From JANNYA01 sp043754435 (GTDB taxonomy: Bacteria; Pseudomonadota; Gammaproteobacteria; Xanthomonadales; SZUA-5), in the NCBI GenBank assembly GCA_043754435.1, contig JAYUUS010000021.1, forward strand, positions 1-19,246: a stretch of 19,246 bases of DNA, written 5' to 3'. The notes under the pieces are model-generated. The model did no database searches and was not told the DNA's origin. It saw nothing but the letters and a program-made list of their open reading frames with translations. Positions 7,644 through 14,900 of this stretch are shown piece after piece (the first letter of the stretch is position 1; each line of letters opens with the position of its first letter). The position numbers and the translations under genes were made by a program.

Positions 7644-8018
7644 TCACCCCAAAACAATCAATAAAACATCCCGCTGCTCTTGCAATAAAACATTATAGGT
7701 ATAGGCGGCGGCGCGGGTATCCATCACTTCTAAACCGAGTCCATGTCTTGCAAAGGCAGCACGAACTTCCACACTTGGGAATTGCAATCGCGCGCCCGTG
7801 GCTAGCAATACGACTTCGGGCGCATCTAATAGGAGTTGTTCTGCATGTACCGCCTGAAAATCGGCCACACTAGCCACACCTAATTCTTTTAAATCGTGCT
7901 TAAGGCCCCGTTTTGATAGAGTGTAAGGTGGAGTTCGTGGTTGCCCAAGAATAACCAGTAGCCCGGCGTCAATACCATGTACGGCGTAGTCTAGATCTAA
8001 GTGTTGGGTGAGTTGCAT
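7644..8018 (-). CDS. Mth938-like (DUF498/NDUFAF3 family) protein
   Basis: Small soluble protein of 124 residues, the usual full length for the Mth938-like fold. Family landmarks are the glycine-rich VVLLATGARLQFP (69-81) and GLEVMDTRAAAYTYNVLLQEQRDV (95-118), where the MDT..A..TYN signature is highly conserved. The mitochondrial relative NDUFAF3 is an assembly factor for respiratory complex I; the role of the bacterial proteins is not established. No complex I genes are in view. ATG 8018 has no strong Shine-Dalgarno sequence. The gene is divergent from the CorA gene (187-bp gap, in which I see no further gene) and convergent with the DUF1003 gene. Confidence 0.85.
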   Translation of the reverse strand: MQLTQHLDLDYAVHGIDAGLLVILGQPRTPPYTLSKRGLKHDLKELGVASVADFQAVHAEQLLLDAPEVVLLATGARLQFPSVEVRAAFARHGLGLEVMDTRAAAYTYNVLLQEQRDVLLIVLG

Positions 8019-8205
8019 GGTGTTTGCTGTTGTAATTGTTCAATTTCCGCAGCAATTTACCATCATTGAGCCTAGCTGGACTGCTATTTGTTCGCTTAAC
8101 CCGACGCCAACTCGAGAAATTACGCCCGCCAGGATTGCCCGGAATCAAGTGCAAATGCCAGCGTTATTTCAGCATCTAGCTCCGTTCTTGCGCTAGCATC
8201 GCATC

Positions 8206-9234
8206 ATGGAAACCCGATCAATGTTCAATGAAAATATAGACGTAAATAGCGACGACAACCCCAATATGGTGGTTAACTGTGTTGCCTATCTCAATAGCGG
8301 ACGCAGGCTCAACCACATCACTATTGAAGCGATCTCTGATGTACTGAGTGAACCCAATACGTTTATCTGGCTCGGTTTGCATGAGCCAGATGAAACCTTA
8401 CTTTGGAAAATGCAGCAGGAATTCGGCTTGCATGAGCTTGCCATTGAGGACGCGCAACACGCGCATCAACGGCCCAAGATTGAGGTTTATGATGACGTGC
8501 TGTTTATCGTGCTGCACACGGCTCAATTTATCGCGGGCAAAGTCGAATTTGGCGAGACACACATCTTTTTAGGCAAGCGATTTTTAATCACCGTGCGCCA
8601 CGGTGCCAGTTTGAGCTATGCCAGCGCCCGAGGACGCTGTGAGCAGACGCCAGACTTACTCGCACTTGGCCCCAGCTTTGGGCTATATGCCGTAATTGAC
8701 GCCATTGTTGATAACTATTTTCCAATTGTGGAAAGCTTTCAAAGCTCTCTGCGTGAACTAGAAGATGAAATTTTTCGCGACGATTTTGATCGCGAGACGA
8801 TCAAATCTTTATATCGGTTAAAACGCGAACTGGTTAATTTCCGCTTAGCTGTTGCGCCACTGCAAGACATTCTCAATCAATTAGTGCGCTTCCATCCAGG
8901 CCTAGTCCACAACGACGTTCGAGTTTACTACCGCGATGTTTTCGATCATGCCGTTCGTATGAGCGAAACCATTAACACCTTGGGTGAAATGTTGACGGCA
9001 GCATTGCAGCTCAACCTTTCTTTGGTATCGCTAGGGCAAAACGACATCGTCAAACGTTTAGCTGGCTGGGCGGGGTTATTGACGGTGCCCACCTTAGTCG
9101 CCAGCGTATACGGCATGAATTTTGATTTCATGCCCGAACTGCACTGGCGCTATGGTTACTTCGTCATGCTAGGCTTGACTTTCGCGCTCTGCGGCTTGGT
9201 TTATTGGCGCTTGAAAAAAGCGCAGTATCTTTAG
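8206..9234 (+). CDS. corA: CorA-family divalent metal ion channel
   Basis: Inner-membrane Mg2+/Co2+ (possibly Zn2+) transport protein, working as a pentamer. Its 342 residues fit the family. A cytoplasmic N-terminal domain (about 21-160: FIWLGLHEPDETLL, ELAIEDAQHAHQRPKIEVYDDVLFIVLH) is followed by the long stalk helix (about 160-282). The first membrane segment (about 284-302) ends in the selectivity signature YGMN (302-305), followed by FDFMPEL. The second segment lies at about 316-335, with a basic tail WRLKKAQYL. The start is uncertain. ATG 8206 has no clear ribosome-binding site; ATG 8221 (residue 6) has GGAAA about 10 nt upstream; ATG 8266 (residue 21) is where conserved sequence begins. 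No terminator is seen on its own strand; the downstream hairpin is oriented for the convergent gene. Confidence 0.95.
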   Translation: METRSMFNENIDVNSDDNPNMVVNCVAYLNSGRRLNHITIEAISDVLSEPNTFIWLGLHEPDETLLWKMQQEFGLHELAIEDAQHAHQRPKIEVYDDVLFIVLHTAQFIAGKVEFGETHIFLGKRFLITVRHGASLSYASARGRCEQTPDLLALGPSFGLYAVIDAIVDNYFPIVESFQSSLRELEDEIFRDDFDRETIKSLYRLKRELVNFRLAVAPLQDILNQLVRFHPGLVHNDVRVYYRDVFDHAVRMSETINTLGEMLTAALQLNLSLVSLGQNDIVKRLAGWAGLLTVPTLVASVYGMNFDFMPELHWRYGYFVMLGLTFALCGLVYWRLKKAQYL

Positions 9235-9287
9235 GCGCGGGCAAACGCAACTGCTGCCTCCGTTTTCAAACTACCCTACTCTGCACA

Positions 9288-9318
9288 TTAAAAAACCCTG
9301 CGATGTTTTGCAGGGTTC
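9288..9318 (-). terminator. Rho-independent terminator of the secreted-protein gene
   Basis: Read on the minus strand, an 8-bp perfect stem AACCCTGC / GCAGGGTT (loop 8 nt, 9294-9317) runs directly into a T-run. It is about 22 bp after the stop codon at 9340. On the plus strand no T-run follows, so it is oriented for the 9340-11805 gene rather than corA. Confidence 0.85.
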
Positions 9319-9339
9319 TCAAGGTTCCTAAGCTAAACC

Positions 9340-11805
9340 TTAGTCAGAAATCAAGCTGACATTATCCACACGGAACGTGGTAACGAGCGAGCTATCCATC
9401 GTGCTGCGTAAGCGTACCACCACGTTTTTGCCTTTATAGGCATTCACGTTATAGCTTCGGCTTACATAGGTTGCAGTGCGATTGACATTGCTCAACGTGA
9501 CCAGCGTGGTTAAAACGGTATTCGTTGAGGAATCCACAAGCTCAACAAACAGTTTGTCGTAAGCGGTCGTTGTCGTTGCGGATTCAGCTGAGGTGATTTG
9601 CGTGCTGAAGCTTAAAGTTGAGGTGGTTGCAGTTGCCGGAATCAACGTAGCTTTAGACGAAACTGACTGCGTGGCAGAATCACTAACGCCCAGCTTTGCC
9701 GATGTCGTGCCGCTCAAAGCACCGGCTTCTGCCGCCAAGGTGTTGTGGGATGTGCCGGTAAAAGCAGTGCGTGACCAAGAAGCATCAGGCGCGCTGTTGG
9801 TGCTGACGGTGATGCTGTCAAAGTTACCATTCGACAGACGCTCGCTCGGCGTGACCGTGCTGCAAGTCGCCGTGAAAGCTTGACCGGTAACATTAGCGCT
9901 AGCAACGGTGACGGCACGGCTAGTCGGGCTGAAGGTACAGCCGGTTTTGCTGGGCGTCAGTGTGTAGCTGCCGTTTGCAAGGCCGGCAATTGCATAGCTT
10001 CCGGCAGTGTCTGAGCTACCGCTGCTGGCACCGGAACTAACAGTTACGCCTGAAACACCCGCGCCACCCGCAGTTGTGACAGCGCCACTGACGGTGTAGG
10101 TTGTGGGTACCACGCCACCGCAGCTGCTGAACTTAAAGTTCTGCGCACGCGTCTGCCAGCTGCCGGTTGGGCGATACATGCCGACAAACCAGAACGTGCA
10201 ATCGTCTGCTGGATCAACCGTCATTTGATAATAATCGCCCCAACGCCCAGAGGTTTCCGCCGCCGCACCCGCTGCAACAATGGTCTCGGTTTGCGTCATG
10301 ACGCCCAAAGGATCGCTCGCTAAACGGCCAGAGTACGCCAAGCTCGGATAAATCACCGGGGCTGAGGTTTTCGTCACGTTAAAACCGAAGCCAATATTGC
10401 CCTGCTGATCGGTCGCCACGGCACCGATCAAATGATGGGTCGCGCCATCGGCCGGGCTATAAGTGCCTTCTTGGCGTAACGACCAGCCAGAACCAGTGTT
10501 TTGCAATTCAAACCAGCGCAGGCCAGCGTCAACCACGGTACCGGAACGTGCGGCATTTTGATTGGTGGCAAATGTGCCGACAATGGACTGGTAGGTGCCC
10601 AAATTGCGGTAGGTAAGCGAATTCATTAAAACTTCGCGAATCGGATCGAGCCGAGCGGTTGTAGAACCCGCTTGTGGCACGGTGTCAAACGTTGAATAGT
10701 CGCGGAACCAGCTGTTGAACTCGGTAATGTTGACGCGCGGCAGAGTGGTGATAGAGCTGCTGCTTGGCGTCGTCCAGTTTAAGTTCAACGAAAACAAGTC
10801 GATAAAGTCTTTGCTGGTATCAGCACTCGTACCGGCATGTGCCTCATCGTCGTCGTGGCGGGCTAGAATAATCGGCGCACCTGCAGGCGGCGGATTTGCA
10901 GCACTGCCCATAAAGGTTGCAGGCAACACCGTTTGGAAACCATAGCCGCTGAGCTTGACAATCGAAGTGAAGCGCTGTGCGGGCCGTGCGGTTGCCCCAG
11001 CCAACATGTTCACGCGATCGAAAGCATAGACCTTCGCACCGGCAGAACCTTCGTTGGTGGTGCAGACATACGCGCTAGGCCACACGGTGCATTTTGGATA
11101 GTCAGGCACTTCTGGCGTGGAATAACCATAAAAATTCCAGCCGCCGGTAATTGGATTGTCGGTTTTGGAAACATAGGTGCATAGACGGTTCGCGGAGCTG
11201 GTGCCGCCCATCTCAAGCAAAAACCAACGGTTTGCCAAGCGATCATAGTGAATGATTGGATCAGAAACCGATGTTGCGCAAGGATCTCCTGCCGGTGCTA
11301 AAGACTTAAACGTTGTTGGGCCGGCCAACTTGACGCCCGCTTTATCGTAAACGGTAAAGGTTGTGCCGGAAGCATTATTGACCCCGTAAACAACAAAATT
11401 GGCAGAAACCTCAATGACTGGGTCACCTGGGCTTACCCCGGTGTTGCCATTATTGATACTCACGCGCCCAACGCCACGCTCTGAAACGTTGTCGTGCAAT
11501 CCTTGGGTGACCTCAAATAGCTGCTGACGATCGCTCAACAAATCAGGTGCTGTGATCCAGTCCGCAGGTGCGGCTGGGTTTTTGACCTCAAGCGGATGAA
11601 ACAAACGCTTGGCCGCTTCCTTGATCGGATCACCTGGCTGCCAATCAGGCACCACCGGCAAATCGCGCAAGTCACCGTTAAACTCAACCGGAGTTACTGG
11701 CTCGCCACGCTGGGTATCGGCAAATACCTCGCGTGTTTGTGCACTCGCAAAATTAGCTGCAGTGAGCGCAATGGTGCAAGCTAGAGTCAGTCTTTTCATC
11801 GTCAT
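9340..11805 (-). CDS. Large secreted protein: propeller-like domain, carboxypeptidase-regulatory-like domain, C-terminal jelly-roll-like domain
   Basis: Exported protein of 821 residues, not a named family to me. I choose the ATG at 11805 (MTMKRL...) because AGGA lies 8 nt upstream and a normal signal peptide (1-22, ASA|Q) starts there. The frame is open to an ATG at 11853, but that would put 16 polar residues before the signal. Residues 23-568 contain recurring WF and aromatic strand motifs (NRWFLLEMGG, WRFYGYS-like WNFYGYSTPEVPDYP, RWFELQNTGSGWSLRQEGTY, DDCTFWFVGMYRP), resembling a beta-propeller/sialidase-like fold. At about 569-654 a Gly/Ser-rich segment (TYTVSGAVTT...GVTVSS...DTAGSYAIAGLANGSYTLTP) matches carboxypeptidase-regulatory-like (CnaB-type) modules. 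About 655-821 is all-beta, starting LSNGNFDS and ending FRVDNVSLISD, like carbohydrate-binding jelly rolls. No catalytic residues are recognised. It has its own terminator and is transcribed alone or after the lipoprotein gene upstream. Confidence 0.82.
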   Translation of the reverse strand: MTMKRLTLACTIALTAANFASAQTREVFADTQRGEPVTPVEFNGDLRDLPVVPDWQPGDPIKEAAKRLFHPLEVKNPAAPADWITAPDLLSDRQQLFEVTQGLHDNVSERGVGRVSINNGNTGVSPGDPVIEVSANFVVYGVNNASGTTFTVYDKAGVKLAGPTTFKSLAPAGDPCATSVSDPIIHYDRLANRWFLLEMGGTSSANRLCTYVSKTDNPITGGWNFYGYSTPEVPDYPKCTVWPSAYVCTTNEGSAGAKVYAFDRVNMLAGATARPAQRFTSIVKLSGYGFQTVLPATFMGSAANPPPAGAPIILARHDDDEAHAGTSADTSKDFIDLFSLNLNWTTPSSSSITTLPRVNITEFNSWFRDYSTFDTVPQAGSTTARLDPIREVLMNSLTYRNLGTYQSIVGTFATNQNAARSGTVVDAGLRWFELQNTGSGWSLRQEGTYSPADGATHHLIGAVATDQQGNIGFGFNVTKTSAPVIYPSLAYSGRLASDPLGVMTQTETIVAAGAAAETSGRWGDYYQMTVDPADDCTFWFVGMYRPTGSWQTRAQNFKFSSCGGVVPTTYTVSGAVTTAGGAGVSGVTVSSGASSGSSDTAGSYAIAGLANGSYTLTPSKTGCTFSPTSRAVTVASANVTGQAFTATCSTVTPSERLSNGNFDSITVSTNSAPDASWSRTAFTGTSHNTLAAEAGALSGTTSAKLGVSDSATQSVSSKATLIPATATTSTLSFSTQITSAESATTTTAYDKLFVELVDSSTNTVLTTLVTLSNVNRTATYVSRSYNVNAYKGKNVVVRLRSTMDSSLVTTFRVDNVSLISD

Positions 11806-11853
11806 GCTATTTTTCCTAGGGGTTGTTGATGAATGTTTTGCATAGCAAAACAA

Positions 11854-11878
11854 ATTAGTACTTCAGATTAGTACTTCA
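11854..11878. repeat. Tandem 12-bp direct repeat ATTAGTACTTCA
   Basis: ATTAGTACTTCA occurs at 11854-11865 and again at 11867-11878 (period 13 bp), about 50-75 bp upstream of the secreted-protein start. Spacing near one helical turn and promoter-proximal position suggest a regulator-binding site. It overlaps a small palindrome, CAAAAAG-CGC-CTTTTTG (11877-11893), that could act as a weak terminator for the upstream lipoprotein gene. Confidence 0.4.
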
Positions 11879-11900
11879 AAAAGCGCCTTTTTGGGGCACG

Positions 11901-12779
11901 TTATTCAGCCTCAATAAAGGCCTGTCTGCGAAAAAGTCTTAACTCTCCGCGCTTGCTGCTGATTTCAATTTGGTTTGCCTGGTTTTTAGCCGAGCCAATC
12001 TTGACAATCCCGGTCTTATTAGGTTCTTCACCCGGCTTCGGGGTAATTTCGACGCTGTATTCCGTTGCAATCAGTCCTGAAGTGGCGAGTGCGAGTTCGG
12101 TGTTGAATGCCGGGCCAAAGGAAACCGCAATCGTGCCGGTTCGCGTCACAACGCGTTGCGGCGCATTGACCGGGCGATTGCTAAACGCTGCCTCAATCGC
12201 ACCACTGCCGGTTTCGATATCCAGCCTTCCCTGCACGCCACGCGCGGTGATATCGCCCGAATCAGAGCGCACCACCACATCCGAGCGCACGCCGCGCACC
12301 TCAACCAAACCGCGCAGGGTGTTGACCTTCACGCTGTGTTTTTCAGGCACCCAAACCACAATATCAATGCGCTGACCCAGCACAGGTAAACTTGCATCCG
12401 GCAATGCGGTGCTAATCGTGGCGCTTGGCGCGTCAAAGCGAACCACCGGCATCGTTTGACCAAGTGGTGATTGTGCAACGGCAGTAATTTCCACGCCATG
12501 CTCAAAACCCCCAAAGCGCAGACGCACGTCGCCAAAGTCATTGCGAATTTGCAGCGTTTGACCGAGCGCCAAAACTGCCTTGAGCTCAGAGCGGGTTGGC
12601 TCCGGCGCGTACTGAAGCGGCGTCTCTTGCGTGGCACTCGTTGGTGTTGGCATAGCAGCAACCGCTTCAACTTTAGCGGCAACTGGCGCTGCAACATGCG
12701 CACATGCAACCAGCGAAGCTAAGAGCGCGGCCAAAGCCAGCAATCGCACATCAAAAGATTTGTAGGTCAGGTTATTCAA
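11901..12779 (-). CDS. DUF4097/adhesin-head-like lipoprotein
   Basis: Predicted 292-residue lipoprotein of unknown function. Counting from the TTG at 12779, a hydrophobic signal (about 11-25) ends in lipobox L23-V24-A25 before Cys26. A 35-residue Ala/Pro/Thr-rich linker follows. The rest is built of short beta strands with a repeating ladder: LRGLVEVRGVRSDVVVRSDSGDITARGVQGRLDIETGSGAIEA, then RTGTIAVSFG and SSKRGELRLFR. Alternating 'V..SGDI..GV.G.L.I.TGSG.I' is the pattern of DUF4097/putative adhesin-head right-handed beta-helices, usually on surface or periplasmic proteins. The start is uncertain: TTG 12779 has no strong ribosome-binding site, and a GTG at codon 11 (12749) would also leave a complete lipoprotein signal. 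A 12-bp inverted repeat lies just upstream. The secreted-protein gene follows 95 bp downstream of its stop on the same strand. Confidence 0.82.
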   Translation of the reverse strand: MNNLTYKSFDVRLLALAALLASLVACAHVAAPVAAKVEAVAAMPTPTSATQETPLQYAPEPTRSELKAVLALGQTLQIRNDFGDVRLRFGGFEHGVEITAVAQSPLGQTMPVVRFDAPSATISTALPDASLPVLGQRIDIVVWVPEKHSVKVNTLRGLVEVRGVRSDVVVRSDSGDITARGVQGRLDIETGSGAIEAAFSNRPVNAPQRVVTRTGTIAVSFGPAFNTELALATSGLIATEYSVEITPKPGEEPNKTGIVKIGSAKNQANQIEISSKRGELRLFRRQAFIEAE

Positions 12780-12813
12780 CAGCCCAATAGCTCGTTATAG
12801 TGTGCTACTACAT

Positions 12814-12842
12814 CTTAAGTCTTATTAAAAATAGGACTTAAG
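12814..12842. promoter_or_regulatory. Long inverted repeat upstream of the lipoprotein gene
   Basis: CTTAAGTCTTAT (12814-12825) and ATAGGACTTAAG (12831-12842) pair at 11 of 12 positions around a 5-nt loop, 35-63 bp before the TTG start. The arms contain CTTAAGTCT twice in direct orientation as well (12814-12822, 12837-12845). It may be an operator overlapping the promoter. As RNA it would also form a stable stem, but no T-run follows on the minus strand. Confidence 0.5.
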
Positions 12843-12969
12843 TCTCAGAACGCGGCGGAATATGAATGCGACGTTCAGTCGAGTCAAGCTGCACTGCAAC
12901 AAATATGGCGTTTTACGTCGTATTTCGATGCAAAGGGTTTTCAATCCGTTATTGACATGCGCGCCTTAG

Positions 12970-12994
12970 TGTCCGTTGAAACGGGGCAGGATCA
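12970..12994. mobile_element. Possible solitary insertion-sequence end (IS3-like terminal inverted repeat)
   Basis: On the minus strand the block starts TGATCCTGCCCCG and runs to GGACA, with an internal partial symmetry (CCCCGTTTCAACGG). This resembles terminal repeats of IS3-family elements, which start with TG and are 20-40 bp long. It abuts exactly the point where the duplicated RHS fragment stops matching its full-length copy, and its TGA supplies the fragment's stop codon. No transposase gene and no partner end are visible in the window. The assignment rests on resemblance recalled from the family, not on a search. Confidence 0.3.
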
Positions 12995-13970
12995 CACATT
13001 GTGCAAATAATTCAGCTTGCGGCTACCCGGTGCCACGGTCATTAACGCGCCGCTGGTTAGGTAGTAACGCTCCAAGGTAATTGCGCCACCAACAATTTCG
13101 CGCTCATAACTCTTGTCTAAACTGTACGTATCGCGCTGGTTTCCATTACTGACCAAGCGCTGCACATAGCGCCCGCCCAGGCCTTCATAAAAATCTGAGG
13201 TATTAAAGCCGCGCTGCATGCGCATCGGCAAATTGCCAATATCGTATTCCAAAGTCGTGACGCTACCCGCCTCATTGCGCTGCGTCACATTGCCGTTCGC
13301 ATCAAAGCCATAGCTGACAGAATTGCCGGTCTTCAACGCCACCGATTGCACTTTATGCGTACCGGCTTGATAGCTGTACGCGTTCGCAGTGTCTTGTGAA
13401 TAGTCCGATTTCTTTAGCAGCCCACCGACATCGTCGTAGCCATAGTTCACGGTTTCGGTGGCGCTATTGGCGCTGGTGCGGCTGGCCTCTATTAAACGAT
13501 GCAATGCGTCATACTTATAAGTTTCCTTACCTTGTACACCCGCCTGAATCTGAATACCCTGCAACCATGCGCCACTGTGCCACTGGGTTTTCAAATTGCC
13601 ATAGACATCAAAACGATAGCGCTGTTCTAGTGGCACGTTTACTGTGGTTGTAGGCACTGCCGAGCTGCACATGCCGTCCCTATTCACGCACTGCGCCAAT
13701 AGCCAGCCGGAGCTATCAAACACCGAATTGGTGCGCCAATCGGCGCTATTCGATGCCGTCACGCCATAGCTTTCTGAGGTGACCAAGCCCCGGCCATCGG
13801 TCGAAGTAATTTGATGAATCGCCGGGCTGCTGGTCGGGTTGGTAGCGACGTAATCAGCGGCAAAGCCTTCTTTAACTAAGGCACCGATACCGTTGTAAGC
13901 CAAATAGGTCGACACCGGCTGTTGGTCAATAGCGCTTTGCGGGTACAGCATTTGCTTGGCGCGGCTAATC
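12992..13970 (-). pseudogene. Orphan RHS core fragment (truncated at both ends)
   Basis: Reads, without internal stops, as about 320 residues of RHS/YD-repeat core, from KQMLYPQSAIDQQPVSTYLAYNG to GSRKLNYLHNV. It is nearly the same as residues 809-1125 or so of the neighbouring full-length RHS protein. It lacks the RHS N-terminus, has no start codon or ribosome-binding site of its own, and begins right after the stop of the small gene at 13971. It ends just before the conserved DRLGS segment, so it has no RHS terminus and no toxin tip. The open frame can be extended upstream to 14116, but that part overlaps the small gene in another frame and shows no RHS similarity. Best read as the remnant of an older RHS C-terminal region pushed downstream when the current toxin/immunity pair arrived, with the intact frame kept by recent origin or gene conversion. 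Confidence 0.8.
12997..13957 (-). repeat. RHS-core duplication, copy A (961 bp)
   Basis: Aligns without any net gap to 15830-16790 at a constant offset of 2833 bp. By hand count there are roughly 90-95 mismatches (about 90% identity), unevenly spread. 13181-13486 is about 98% identical. 13121-13180 and 13487-13690 are clusters of substitutions, some non-synonymous. Confidence 0.93.
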
Positions 13971-14474
13971 CTAACTCGCCCAAAAACTACCGCGCGGCTC
14001 CTCATTCTTAAATTCAACGATGCATCCCAACCCCAGTGCCCTACAAAATTGAGATGAAAAGGTGAAGGCAAAGTCATATTGACCGCTATCCAGTATTCTA
14101 ACTTGCGAGAGTTCAAGATCGTTTATATCAAATTCACTCATATCATCATCACATTCATCATTTGGGTCGACCCATGACCATGCCTTGTCAATTAGTTGAT
14201 TTGCGTGAGTGCAGATTATTTCCCACTGTGTGACTTGCTTATCTGATGGTTCTGGACTGCCAACACCAGAAAGATCGAGCTTTTTCGTATTTGAATAAAT
14301 ATACTTTTGGGTCCAACGTCGTTCGTCAATTTCAATATATTCACCCATTTTTCTGTGAACTGAAGATTTAGGCGCAAGCCACCTTTGGTGCTTTGCCATT
14401 TCACCTGCTCTAAGTGGTTCTTGCAAACTGATTGGCAGGAACGGCGAATGTGGTTTAGTTCTAAGCAAATTCAT
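13971..14474 (-). CDS. Candidate immunity protein for the RHS C-terminal toxin
   Basis: 167-residue predicted cytoplasmic protein that I cannot assign firmly to a family. It has no signal or membrane segment. It is acidic in its middle (WVDPNDECDDDMSEFDINDLEL, split around 101-122) and ends in short strand-like segments (SQVRILDSGQYDFAFTFS, LGLGCIVEFKNEE) faintly like some SMI1/DUF-type immunity proteins. It begins 12 nt after the toxin stop codon, with a perfect AGGAGG 8 nt before ATG 14474 that overlaps that stop. Translation is therefore probably coupled to the toxin. The gene is clearly more AT-rich (about 40% GC by eye) than the flanking RHS core. Position directly after an RHS toxin tip is the defining trait of cognate immunity genes, and that is the basis for the call; binding to and neutralising the toxin is inferred. 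ATG at residue 26, with AGGTGA just upstream, is an alternative start. Confidence 0.7.
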   Translation of the reverse strand: MNLLRTKPHSPFLPISLQEPLRAGEMAKHQRWLAPKSSVHRKMGEYIEIDERRWTQKYIYSNTKKLDLSGVGSPEPSDKQVTQWEIICTHANQLIDKAWSWVDPNDECDDDMSEFDINDLELSQVRILDSGQYDFAFTFSSQFCRALGLGCIVEFKNEEPRGSFWAS

Positions 14475-14482
14475 AATAAATG

Positions 14483-14488
14483 CCTCCT
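14483..14488 (-). promoter_or_regulatory. Perfect Shine-Dalgarno overlapping the toxin stop codon
   Basis: AGGAGG on the minus strand shares two bases with the RHS stop codon TAG (14487-14489) and lies 8 nt before ATG 14474. Ribosomes ending on the toxin would be placed to start on the downstream gene. Confidence 0.8.
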
Positions 14489-14900
14489 AAAAGCGGTTTG
14501 GAACGCCATCAATAATGCCAAATTGCTTAAGCCCCGGTTGGCACCACTGACATGCGACCATCCAGTCACCGGCGCTTGCCTTCTTTCCCATATCGCCTAC
14601 AGCACGAACCATACTCACTGCTCCTTCTGTTGCAACCGGCGGTGAGGCCGTCCTCATAGCGGAAACGCAAATGGGTTCGGCACAAGTGGAGATCACACCA
14701 AAATTGTTTTTTCGTGCAAATCCGCCAACATTGATCGTTTCACTGGCGCCATTTGCTAAACGACTTTCAGAGTAGAAAACCTGGCCCTCCTTGGGAATCA
14801 TTACCCCCACAGTTCCCTCAGTTTCGCCTGCAGCACGGACTCTAGCTAAATGGTTTGTAGCGCCGATTTCTGCCATCGCGTGTTGTTCCATCGTCGTTCG
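14487..14900 (-). other. RHS C-terminal toxin domain, predicted deaminase fold
   Basis: The last 135 residues or so of the RHS protein (about 1440-1575). The signature is Cys1511-Ala-Glu1513 at the start of a predicted helix (CAEPICVSAMRTA) and Cys1555-x-x-Cys1558 at the start of another (ACQWCQPGLKQFGI), 41 residues apart. They are preceded by a strand pair (GTVGVMIPKEGQVFYSES, ETINVGGF) and separated by a strand (AVSMVRAVG). This order of strands, C/H-A-E helix, strand and CxxC helix is that of the nucleic-acid cytidine deaminase superfamily. In that family the three Cys/His ligands hold zinc and the Glu shuttles protons. RHS, CDI and WXG-type toxins carry several such deaminases (for example YwqJ-like and DddA-like). 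The subfamily and the base or nucleic acid targeted cannot be decided here. Confidence 0.65.

Noticed and set aside
9288..9318. Terminator assigned to corA
   Set aside because: The T-run exists only on the minus-strand reading, so it serves the convergent secreted-protein gene.
11806..11853. ATG at 11853 as the start of the secreted protein
   Set aside because: It would place 16 polar residues ahead of a complete signal peptide. The ATG at 11805 has an AGGA site at proper spacing.
12955..12984. TTGACA-like -35 box at about 12955 as a promoter
   Set aside because: No matching -10 box lies 16-18 bp downstream, and on the plus strand it would only drive transcription antisense to the RHS remnant.
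13958..14116. Upstream extension of the orphan RHS reading frame to an ATG at 14116
   Set aside because: The first 50 or so residues are an out-of-frame reading of the candidate immunity gene, show no RHS similarity and have no ribosome-binding site.
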